Shown: positions 35,105 to 45,121 of the stretch, piece after piece | Numbering within the stretch: position 1 is the first letter of the stretch | How the letters are laid out: the number at the start of each line of letters is the position of its first letter | NCBI GenBank assembly: GCA_000827205.1 | Contig: KN832554.1 | Location: 2,481,789 to 2,545,788 of the forward strand | Source: Plicaturopsis crispa FD-325 SS-3 | Lineage: Eukaryota; Basidiomycota; Agaricomycetes; Amylocorticiales; Amylocorticiaceae | Reading direction: 5' to 3' | Length of the DNA stretch: 64,000 nt | The notes under the pieces: model-generated | Seen by the model: only the letters and a program-made list of their open reading frames with translations | Told to the model about the DNA's origin: nothing | Databases searched by the model: none | Program-made: the position numbers and the translations under genes

Positions 35105-37469
35105 TCACAACGGAGACGGCACAGAGCATAGAGGAATTTGGTATGCGAGCAGAGGAATGAACTCATGGTTGTCCAACAATGTATCGGCTACCCGGGCACG
35201 TCGCGCGTCGTCCTTGCTCAGCGCCTTGAGCATGATGGCTGTCAGGTGAACAGCTTTCCGGAGTATCGATTGCAATGTCGTCGTAGATCTCCGCCGTAGG
35301 CATGAAGCCCTCATCGAACTTCCGGAGAGCATAGATTCTTCTGTATGACACGGCCGAGAAACCTAGCGACGAGTACAGCGTCAGTCTTCTTCGACTCGAT
35401 GGTCCTATTGACCAGTGTGTCCACAAGCCGGAATCGATGCTCGACAGGAAGATCTGTGAAGTACGTTTCGGGCTCGTCCAGATTCCGAAGGGCGAAGAAG
35501 GCGAAGAACTCTTTGCTGTCCTCGGCTATCTTCTTTTTGGCGTCAGCCTCAGACATGTTAGCGCTCTCTGCTACATCGTCCTCCGATTCGCCCTCTGACG
35601 TTGACTCGCCAGACGGTTTCGAGGGCGCCGACCGCGGAAAAAGTTGGAGTTTTCTGACGGCGGGTTCGGGTGCTCCAGCCTGAGATGAATGAGTTCAGTC
35701 AAACCTGCCTGAGGGCAACATGGTCCACTACGGCTTACCTTGGTAGATGGGCCCGCTTCGCTCGAAGCCTCCGTGTTCTGGCTGAGCAAGCACATATTGT
35801 GACTGAAGCCCGTATGAGAAAGAAAATATTCTCGGCCCTTCGCATCTTTCTTGCCAGCAAACACGCTGCTGGGGCCGAAAGTCATCGGCTGAGTCTTGTT
35901 GATGTTCCTGAATTGCCACAGGTCGCCAGCTTTGGCGGGAGGACGAGGGGGGGCCGAGCTATCCGCAACAGCCCAACTATCAGGACCGCCTTGCTGAAAG
36001 TTATCGCCGCCACCGCCACCGCCACCGCCAATGCCACCGCCACCGCCACCGCCAATGCCAATGCCACCGCCAATGCCGCACCACGAACCACCGCGGGTCA
36101 TATTCATGTGACGTTCGTCTGACACCTTCTCGACCAGCGCCTTCTCTTTCGCAGCCTAGCGGTTCAAAGGTAATGATGAGCAACGCATAAACTGTGAAGA
36201 GGAAAGTACCAACCGCTTCGTCAATTTGTGAGATTGTGGAAGGCGCCGCAACCGCGTTACGCGGTATCCATGTGCGTTCACGCAACTCGATAACGTCCTA
36301 GAAAATATTGGTCAATATATGTTCATTGTGATCAATCAACGAGACCTTACCTGTAACATGAACTGCATACGCGAGCTGACATTGCCGCCACGGGCTAGCT
36401 TTTTCATGCAAGAGAGATAGGCATCCATGTGAGCCCGAGCCTTGGTAGTGTCGAGAAGGGGCCCGATGGTGGCGATCAGTTGGCATAAAGTTTCGATTTC
36501 CTCGTTCTCGGCTGCAGGATTATCGACTTTGCCGAAGAGTTTCTTCACGCACTCGTGCATGATACGCTCCGTAAGCATACGCAGCTTGAAGAGCTCTCCG
36601 AGGAACTTGGTAAGGCCGAGATATCGTCGCTTGGCTCTCTGGGCGGCGTGGTGCGCATCGGAATACAGGGCGCTCTCGACCATTTGATCCTTCGCATAGT
36701 CGCTCGCTACATGGGTGGCTTTGCGCTCCGTAGTCTGTGCCGGACTTCCTGACGCAGTAGCAGTTCTCGCTACCCAGCCGTGCTCGAAGTCGTCCTGACA
36801 TCGATTGAGAAAGTACTTCCGGAAAAGCTGACCGCCGGCGATGGGCTTTCCCTCCGCGTCCCTAATACCATCATCCTGGACTTTCGGGCTGATTTGCTCC
36901 ATCAGCTTGCGGGAGAGACGGGCGTATATTTCCGACCGCGCGGCGTCGTCAATAGTATGCTCGATGATAACCCGGGTGACCTCAGCAAGCGTCCGCCCGT
37001 CTTTTTCCTTCTCGGACTTGTGCGCCCAGACAATGACCTGGCTGGATATCGAATCGAAATTGCCCGTCGTTAACTTGTTGAGCAGACCCCGGACCTTGCG
37101 GCCAACGATCTCAGGAGAGTCGAAGTCGACAGCGTGTGACTTCCTTCTCAGTGATGTTGGCATCCAACTGTTATCGGAGAACGCTAGAGGCGCGACTAGC
37201 TGCTCATCGGACACGGCCTGCATGGAGCTCATATGGCTGAGCGGGCTGATGTACGACTGATGATCAGGGTGCCCACTACCATTGATCTCGTTCGCGTTGG
37301 TACGGTTGTTATTGACAGGCATGCTACTAGCACCAGAGTGCAAGATCGGCGGAGAGGCTCGCCCGAATGACATCCAATTGAAGCCGCTCACAGACGCAAC
37401 ACGTCCGTTGCTCGTGAACGCAGTATTGCCTATTGCTTGGCGAACGCGGTGGCTGCGCCGAGACTGCAA
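35105..37469 (-). CDS. short eIF4G-like translation initiation factor (MIF4G + MA3)
   Basis: Scaffold protein of the eIF4G family. The MIF4G domain is clear (about 36340-37130): VRGLLNKLTTGNFDSISSQV, KMEQISPKVQ-type block LMEQISPKVQDDGIRDAEGK, PIAGGQLFRKYFLNRCQDDF, YLGLTKFLGELFKLRMLTER, MHECVKKLFG, and SSRMQFMLQ spliced to DVIELRERTWIPRN. After a Gly-rich run and an Ala/Pro segment, the MA3 domain follows (about 35110-35560): EFFAFFALRNLDEPETYF, HRFRLVDTLVNRTIESKK, FDEGFMPTAEIYDDIAIDTP. Canonical eIF4G has about 1,000 residues before MIF4G, including the eIF4E- and Pab1-binding sites. Here only about 100 are seen (from MSFGRASPPI), unless exons upstream of 37469 were missed. The 5' end is uncertain. 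Confidence 0.8.
36001..36080 (-). repeat. GGT/GGC microsatellite encoding a polyglycine run
   Basis: Short tandem repeat of ccaccg/ccgcca units. On the minus strand it encodes CGIGGGIGIGGGGGGGIGGG and more Gly inside the eIF4G-like protein, replacing the RGG/Ser-rich linker seen in ordinary eIF4G. Likely length-variable between strains. Confidence 0.75.
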
Positions 37470-38422
37470 GCGTGCAGGGTGGCAAATTAGTACCGTCTAA
37501 AGTCGACGATGAGCAAACAATGTGGGCAGTTGACCACTGAATGGTACTGTACCTTGCAATGGGGTGCCCTAGTAAAAGTATTCGGCTCCTGCGAGACGTA
37601 GACCTTGAAATGAACTGTCTGATGTCCAATACGCTGAGAAAAAGCGTAAGATACAAACACGTCGTACTGAGGTGTTTTTGTCTCACTGAAAGTCGATGGG
37701 GAGTTCAATAGGAGCGACAGAGAATGGCATGTCAAGAAGGCACCGGTCGGCACCTTATATAGCAGCAGTGCACGCCTAGGAAGATCACCCTCTTCGGCTC
37801 GATCGGGGCCTCGGAAGTAGATATACAGACGCCCATGTTGCTTTTAGGCGATCTATGTTAGCGCACTAATGTGACCTGGACACACGACAAGCTTACCAGG
37901 AGCCTGAAGAGGTGGATCGGTCGCCCCGGAATCATATTCAAGTGTTCTAGCTGTGCGATCTGTAGCATGGTCGGTACTGCGCTCTGTTTCGTGAGAAAAC
38001 ACAGGCGCAAGTTGGTGCCCATATCTAGGCGTCTTGGGCACTCTATGCCTCGACCTTTCTTAGGAACCACACCGCAGTGCCGCAAGGACCAATTTCACAC
38101 TGCGCACAGGAACGTCTGCATCCTTCCAGAGATACGCTCAATCAACGGAGCATAACAAAATCGATAGTGTCACTTACCAAACTTATTATACACTTCTAGT
38201 GACGGCGTCGGCACATTAATGTGAATTTCCATCGTCCGCAGGTGTCCGCAGCAGAAAAGAATCGCCAAGATGCAATGCGATTTACACGAGGTGCACAGTG
38301 TTCCTGCGCCGCAGGCACGTACACCGGTAGACACCACCATGACATCCCATCCAAAAACATCTGCTTCGTCTCTAGCGCTGGACCCATCTATTGTAGAGGA
38401 ACAGATTTTATAGAACACTGGT
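37470..38422. other. about 950 bp without an assigned gene
   Basis: The first part may hold 5' exons of the eIF4G-like gene. A minus-strand ATG gives MPFSVAPIELPIDF immediately before a GTGAGA donor, and AG acceptors follow, but I cannot confirm a splice chain. The rest has unremarkable frames (37871-38155 plus, 37858-38085 minus) without domains. Confidence 0.35.
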
Positions 38423-38824
38423 ATGCCATACTCAGTCCCACAAACATTTGGCGATGCTGACTTAAATTTCCAGCACTCACCGATGTCCAGAGAGAGGATG
38501 CTAAGCAGTTTTGACGCTGTCCGTATGGTCGTGCATACGCGGTTCCTCTACTACCTCTGCCCAGCGATGGGTCTAGCGCTCTGCGGGCTTTGCATCATCA
38601 TCTCAGAATGCGTGCTATACCACAGACGTAATACCCCGCCGCGTTCCTCTCTCGTACTGGTATCCGACATACCAGATGTCGCCACATATACGGCGCTGTG
38701 GGCTGCGATATTCACACCTGGATGGGTCGTCTTATCCGTTGCGAAAGGGATAACATATATGATCATGACGCTCATAGCCATGCAGGCGCTAAGGGACGAC
38801 GGGTGGCGACGGCGGGGTCTGTAG
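38423..38824 (+). CDS. possible membrane protein exon, unrecognised
   Basis: An open frame of up to 133 codons with ATGs at 38423 and 38483. Two hydrophobic segments are visible: LCPAMGLALCGLCIIISECV and TYTALWAAIFTPGWVVLSVA with GITYMIMTLIAM. It is followed by DDGWRRRGL and TAG at 38822. The hydrophobic periodicity and the positive C-terminus are protein-like, and an AG acceptor (ttccag) at about 38468-38473 suggests it may be a 3' exon of a multi-exon gene starting upstream. I do not recognise the family. Confidence 0.35.
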   Translation: MPYSVPQTFGDADLNFQHSPMSRERMLSSFDAVRMVVHTRFLYYLCPAMGLALCGLCIIISECVLYHRRNTPPRSSLVLVSDIPDVATYTALWAAIFTPGWVVLSVAKGITYMIMTLIAMQALRDDGWRRRGL

Positions 38825-40263
38825 CATGGATTCGGGAGGAGAGACCTGGGCCGTGAGATGGGGACACTGGTAAGCTACGAAAGCTGTTGAAAATCAGAAG
38901 CTATCCACTTACAAATTCCCAAGTAAATCCGGATACGAGACTGCAAACATCATTTGTGGTGGTCTGAGATCTTCTTCCCTGACCCGATGAAAGAAAATGT
39001 TAGCTCTGCATTGCACAAGCGCTAAACCGAACAAAAGAAGAATCCAATATCGCTCAGTGACCGTAAAGCGGCGCATAAATTCAATCTCAATCGCTCCCAC
39101 CATAGATCGTCTCAATCTAGCCACGCATCCCCCACCACCGAACGCGACATCAAGAGTCCGAACCACCACAAAGATGTTATGCGCGTATAACCACACGCCT
39201 GCGTCTGAGTCTCGAACACAGACGCTTTATAACACGCGCCTCCCTCCTGTCCGAGGGAGTCCACGCCTAATCTAGAAAGAGAAGGGCGGATATGAATATG
39301 CCGAAGATAAAACCACGTCTGACCGCACACGCGCATTGTGATTTAGCGCGCACGCTCGGCGCCGACGGGCATAAAATTCTAATAGATCTGTGCTCGGCCT
39401 TTGCGGACGCGCGTTGAGCTCGAGCGCGACCGTCTATGTGTCTGGTGTGCGCGAGCGCTACACCGTTCACCACGAGCAAGTGAGGATATAGGTCCGGCCT
39501 TACGGCGTGCGCGGGAGGGCTAGGCGCGCACACTGGGAGAAGGACACGTGTGGTTCGTGCTCAAGTGTCGACGAGCGGATGAAAGCAAGGGAAGTAGCAC
39601 TAGACGGGTGAAAGATGGGTGCGTCGACCCTTTTACTTCGGCATCCTTGCGACGTGGAAAAAATATGAATGTAGACTTGTGCTTGCCTTGTTTTTGAACA
39701 GAGATTGTTTGCAGACGCGTGAATGCCCTGCATGTTTTGTCCGGCGCGGTCTGAACGGTATACGCTGCGGGGTGTGCTTATTCGCCTTTTTAAAAAGGCT
39801 CGTGTCGTCCAGTATCGAACGCCGTGCCTAGATAGTCATTTCCCTCAGTTAGCACAAAAATCGGTTTGCGTCTAGACTGCCTCACACCTTCGGAAGTGTG
39901 CACTACGCAAAGACCGGGATGCCGACATGAGCCAGACGAAAGTATATCATCGTGATTTCTGCACTGTGCATGGTTTTCAGACGTAGCCAAGCATAGTGGT
40001 CGAAATGTATCGAGTTTTGTGAAATCGTCGTCGTGGTCGGTGTCGGGAACAACAAATCTAGGGTCTGAGGCTCTGAGCGACGAGGAGGCTAGGAGGTCAT
40101 GGCGTGGGAAATAGTGACATAATGCGACGACGGCGCCAACGAGGATTTGCGTCGACACGTCGGCGGCGCGTCCTCCTCACCTGCGCACGCACATCCAGCC
40201 TCAGTCAAACCTCGTCACCGTTGCTTTTTTCGTGGCACTGCTGGCTCCGTTACTCTGCCCGCC
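38825..40263. other. about 1.4 kb intergenic, no gene identified
   Basis: The longest stretch in the window without an assignable gene. A minus-strand frame at 38909-39196 has a hydrophobic segment (YWILLLFGLALVQCRANIFF) but no start codon or domain. The region is rich in CpG around 39340-39540 and contains the palindrome at 39784-39799. The last 150 bp are the ERD2 promoter. Confidence 0.4.
39784..39799. repeat. perfect 16-bp palindrome
   Basis: GCCTTTTTAAAAAGGC is self-complementary with no loop. It lies about 460 bp upstream of the ERD2 gene. It could be a dyad protein-binding site or chance. A similar but imperfect sequence (gctttttaaaagg) lies near 22583, upstream of the SFC1-like gene. 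Confidence 0.5.
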
Positions 40264-41464
40264 ATGAATCTCTTCCGTTTCTTCGGTACGTCTTCTAGCT
40301 TTGACATAACGAACCAAGGTTGAACTGGATGCGTGCGTGCAATGTCTCTAGGTGACCTCTCGCATCTTGCGAGTATATGTATCCTCGTTCACAAGATACA
40401 TACCACACGCTCGTGTCGCGGTGAGTGTCGAAATGCAGCTATCGTGCGGCTCGGCTTCATGCTCATGTCGTTCCCAGGCATATCGTTCAAGACCCAAGCA
40501 TTATACCTGCTTGTCTTCATTACCCGCTACCTCGATCTCTTCTTCCGCTGGGTTTCTCTTTACAACACCGTCATGAAGATCTTCTTCATAACGTCTGCCG
40601 CATATGTATTGTACCTCATGAAGGTCGTATTCAGGTGAGCGTTTTTCTATGAATCCGGAGTTGACCTCTCGTGTGTCGAGCGCGGAAGCGCATCGTTCCG
40701 GGGGCGCATCATACAAACCACGCAATGTGCTACGGGATGGGAATTGTCATGTGGCCCCTAGACGTGTTAAGATGCGCGCTCTGCCCGCCATTAAAAAAAG
40801 CCTGGTTCAAACTAGTGCTGTTCCATCACTTTCTCGATGGCTTTCGACATCTATGCTCACGCTGACTGGAATCCCACCAGACCCACGCACGACCCCTCTA
40901 TTGACACCTTCCGACTCGAATACATCCTTGGCCCGTCCGCCGTACTGGGTTTAATATTCCACTACCACTTCACGGTCACCGAAGTCCTCTGGTCGTTCTC
41001 CATCTTCCTAGAGTCTCTCGCGATCCTCCCGCAGCTATTCCTCCTCCAGCGCACAGGTGAGGCGGAGACCATCACGACGCACTACCTTGCCGCATTGGGC
41101 GCGTACAGGGCGTTATATTTGGGAAATTGGCTTTGGAGGTGAGTGGAACACTGCGCAAGAGGCGCCGCGCAGATGCATGAAACTATTCGCAATGCGACTA
41201 TGCAACTAGCCCGTTTCTGATGCCCTCTTGCGTGATTTGTATCTCTGAGCTACTTTTAATTGACGTGCTTCTGCTCTAGGTACTTCGCCGAGGGCGTTGT
41301 CGACCCCATCGCGGTCGTCGCCGGCATAGTGCAGACAGGCTTGTACCTTGATTTCTTCTACATCTATGTCACGAAGTACGTGCTCTTACCGAAGCTAGTT
41401 GCATGCCGTGCTAATGCCGTTCATCAGAGTGCTGCAAGGCCAGAAGTTCGAGCTGCCTGCGTGA
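40264..41464 (+). CDS. ERD2: ER lumen protein-retaining receptor (ERD2, K/HDEL receptor)
   Basis: Seven-transmembrane Golgi/ER receptor that retrieves HDEL-bearing lumenal proteins in COPI vesicles. Exon 1 40264-40285 (MNLFRFFG, phase split G|GT), then DLSHLASICILVHKIHTTRS-CRGISFKTQALYLLVFITRY, LDLFFRWVSLYNTVMKIFFI, PTHDPSIDTFRLEYILGPSA, VLWSFSIFLESLAILPQLFL, LQRTGEAETITTHYLAALGA and YFAEGVVDPIAVVAGIVQTG. The last intron ends at 41427, giving TKVLQGQKFELPA with TGA at 41462. Signature residues for signal binding (RSCRGISFKTQ and the second Arg/Asp cluster) are present. About 210 aa, the normal size. Confidence 0.95.
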
Positions 41465-42414
41465 GCGGAGACAACCCGAGTCCACGTACTCTACGCCCTC
41501 CACGTACTTTACTCATGCCGGGACGATTTCCGCTACATACTTGAGACGCGCGCGGGCACACGATGATAGACGAGAGTTATGTATGTGGTTGGCTGGTACA
41601 CCGGTGTACGGAGACCTGAAAAAAATTACACTACGCATCCTACTGACAGTGAACAATTTTGGAACGGTCGTCCCGACACGATCGTCTATGGAAAATGCGT
41701 AAGGTGAGGTCGCGGTTTCATAGACGTAGCTTCATAGTCCTAGCACTAGAGTCCGTCGGTACATAGCCCTGTCGCCTCCTACATTGTACATGCTCAAAGA
41801 GTACTGACAATCCGTTGACGCAGTCCAAGGCAGGTCCGCACTGCGATGATCCAAACGCGACCACGTGGCCCCATGCCGCGGGGTTCCCGACGCCTTTGTC
41901 CACAAGTATACAGCCAACACGTTCATGTGAAACGCTCATAAGTGCAACAAGGTCATACTCGAGCGCAACTCGAGCGAAACTGATTGTCACAGACTCACCA
42001 GGATGGATCGAAACCGCACGCACAGCGCTGCTTGAACTTCAGCTTGCGACAAACCGTCAAATTTGACTATATTGAAGGTAAGGAGGCTACTGATTTTGAC
42101 GTCTTCGAGTGGCTCATCGCAGAGCCAGACGACAGCCATTGTTTGTTACTACACGACTCGGGCTACACCCGACGTGCCACCCTTTGGCTGATCAAGTCAC
42201 CGGCCTATTGTTCACCCAACAAAGGACTGCGATTAAGAACTTCCTGTGAGTTTTCTCTCTTCACTCTCCTTTCCATCGTCGATATTTCAACCATGGAGTC
42301 GTTACCGCCCACTAACAACGCTCCGAAGGCATTAATCTATCCGCCTACACCGTTTCATTAACGTCCTGTCCAAACTGCGCGTTATCACCGCGGAAACCTT
42401 CTATTAAGAAAGCT
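41465..42414. other. about 950 bp intergenic, nothing assignable
   Basis: Open frames on both strands (41718-42023 minus, 41815-42066 and 41984-42361 plus) show no domain. The frame that enters the FunK1 start is closed by a stop near 42322, and no other ATG lies between it and 42415, which supports the FunK1 start chosen. Confidence 0.4.
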
Positions 42415-44797
42415 ATGGTGACGGAACAGCTAGACGGTACCATACCGCAACTCTCTTTCGAGGAGTTTCAGATCTATCTACCCCCTCTACCTGTCGATAT
42501 CCCTATCGTGAGGGCGAATCTTGAAGCATCTGGTGTCATCCACAACAAATTGTGGCGAGCGTACGATAAAGATCCAGCCGATATGGAGGGTCACGAAGAT
42601 GCTGTTTATCAAAGAAGGGATACCATATTCGAGGCCATCATCGAGGAAGGCAAAGAAAACCCCATGGGCCGTGTTCAGACCTTGCAATTCATGCAGTATC
42701 GCAATCAAGTGCCCGTCTCTGGCCATAGGTCGAACAAGTCGCGCCCCGACGCTGTTTTGCGCTTTCCAGGCGAAGACTACGAATGGCGAGGCATAGGTGT
42801 CGCCGAGGAAGATAAGTTGGATGATGGCGTGGACACGTATGATGTAAGTGTCCGTGGAATGTCACGACTTGCTACTGAATTTTTATTGACAATCTGTAGA
42901 ACAGGTGCAAAGCCGTATGGAGCATGCATCATATCATGCGAGATGATCCCACCCGCCGCTTTACCTTCGCAATCACCATCGAAAACACGACCATGCGCGT
43001 CTGGTTTGGCTGTCGATCGTTTCTGGTCGTCACCGAGGGCTTCAATTGGATCACGGTCTGTCTCTCTTTCAGCTCCTAACTGTCTCGGTATTCTTATGTG
43101 TGCATCAGGAGGTCGACAAGGTCATTCACATATATTCATCGTTTGCTTTCGCGACGACGACCGAACTAGGATGGGACCCAACCATGCGGTACATTCCCAA
43201 CACGAAACCTGCGGAATACGACATCGACGTCTATACGGACGGCAACGAAGATCCAGTCACGTACCGCAACGCCAAGATCATCTGGGACTCTGGAGCTGAA
43301 TCTATGCGCGGCCGAGCCACGAGAGTCTTCGCGTCTACGCATCCGGAGACTAAGGCCGCAGTCGCTATCAAAGATGTCTGGCGAGACCAAGATCATGTCT
43401 CGGAGGGTGCTAACGTCGACATGATCATGGATCGGATCGCTCAACGTGGCGAACCCTTTCCGAAATTCAAGAAATACTTCATGGAAGTCAAACAGCACGG
43501 CGATGTCCGCATCGACAAGCAGGTCGACGACACGCTTCAGCTTATACTGCGCGACACTCTATTTTCTCTTGATCGACCTTGCCTACGCCTTCGAAAGCCT
43601 ATACAGTCTGTCCACGACATTAATGAAAGCCGCCCGATGGTAGACAGCCACGGCGTGCTTAGTGCCACTTCTATTAGGAACCGGTCAAACGACGTTCGAC
43701 GCCGCGTACATTACCGAATCGTTTTCGCTGACGTCGGCATTCCAGTCCATCAAGTTCGCTCGTTGAAGGACAGGTGTCAAGTCTTTATTGACTCGCTGAA
43801 AGGTGCGTTTCTTTGCACTTTCTCTCTATGAATTATCCTGATGTAACTGAATCTGCAAAACGTAGCTCTCGATGCTATGTACAGACTGGGCTGGGTTCAT
43901 TGTGACATCAGTGTGGGCAATATATTGTGCGTAAAGGATGCATCGGGCGAGATCACTGGGAAGTTATCCGACCTCGAGTACATCATGGCGCTTGACACGG
44001 ATGATCCTGAGCATAGTGTGCGCACGGTACGTCACTTCCGAGGGTCTCGGCATTTAATGTTCCTCATCATCTCGCAGGGCACAATTGACTACATGGCGAC
44101 CGAGGTAGAGAGAATGCGCTATTGCTATCTTCCACAGGATTACACAAAAGTGGGGGACTTGAATCGATCGGACACCTGGGACGCCTACACCAACAAGGGT
44201 AGACGCAGACGTAGGCAAGATCCGCAGCCACTTCCATTCCAAGAAATGCCCTTGCGCCACAACCCCATCCACGATGTCGAATCATACTGGTGGATGATGG
44301 CCTGGTCGATCTATATGCACGCGCCCACTGGGAGCGTACCGACGGTCCCACCTCCCGCCGGTTCGACCACATCTTCTACGCCATCGTGGCGCGTTGGTGA
44401 CCAACTAGCTGCCGCGGAAAAGATGTTCCCAGGTACATTGGGGAGCACACACCGCCACGATCTTATCACCAACCAGGCAAAACTGGATAGCAATGTTCTT
44501 CCCGCCAAGCTGCAACCCCTCGTCCCATATCTGGCCGAAGCTCGCGACAGACTTATGGTCACTTACGGAAACGCTGAGAAGACGCTTCCAGCAGGCATCG
44601 ACCCATCCGCTTTCTTGCATATTCACCGTGAATTCGTCGAGATATTCGAGGACATCATGGACGAAGCTGGCGATATCGAACTGGAATACATCCATAAATT
44701 CAAGGACCCCGAAGTAAGACTCGTTGGGTCTGGAAAGCGAAAGCAGGATGGATCGCGATCCAAAGACCCTGCGCGCAAGAGGAGCAGAAACAAATAG
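42415..44797 (+). CDS. FunK1-family protein kinase
   Basis: Fungal-specific kinase family (FunK1) expanded in mushroom-forming fungi and linked by expression to multicellular development; substrates unknown. ATG at 42415 (MVTEQLDGTIPQLSFEEFQI). Intron after DTYD at 42844, then RCKAVWSMHHIMRDDPTRRF; intron after FNWIT; then VDKVIHIYSSFAFATTTELG and WDPTMRY, all typical. The kinase part includes RGRATRVFA (P-loop region), AAVAIKDVWRD (beta-3 Lys), VHYRIVFADVG, MYRLGWVHCDISVGNILCV (catalytic loop) and LSDLEYIM in place of DFG. Activation segment GTIDYMATEV, then HDVESYWWMMAWSIYMHAP. A basic tail ends KDPARKRSRNK, a likely nuclear localisation signal. About 680 aa, usual for the family. Confidence 0.9.
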
Positions 44798-45121
44798 ATA
44801 CCAGTGAGTGCCACTGCCCTTCTTTGCCTGATAGCGACTGACTACGACTTCTTGACACGTATCGTGCACGCCCTTCTATTGATTCCAGTGGATGCATTTT
44901 GTGCGCCGCTACTTGCGTGCCATCACAACTCACTACGGACCACTGCTATCACTTTCTTCGACTCGAGATGTAGATTTATCCCCCATGTTGGCCTATGGAT
45001 GTATAGGATATGTTTGATATATGTATTCAGTTATCAAGAATACTCTTTTCTATACCATCGACTTAATCGAAAAAGCCTGACCGTTGTCAAGCTACAAAAA
45101 AGACTGAGTAAACGACCATCA
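44798..45121. other. convergent intergenic region, nothing seen
   Basis: About 320 bp of 3' flanks between the FunK1 gene and the coiled-coil gene. Confidence 0.4.

Noticed and set aside
36001-36285. Frame with repeated Trp/Arg (HWRWHW) on the minus strand
   Set aside because: Product of the microsatellite read in a wrong frame of the eIF4G-like gene.
41718-42361. Open frames on both strands upstream of FunK1
   Set aside because: No domain, no conserved motif; an in-frame stop near 42322 separates them from the FunK1 start.
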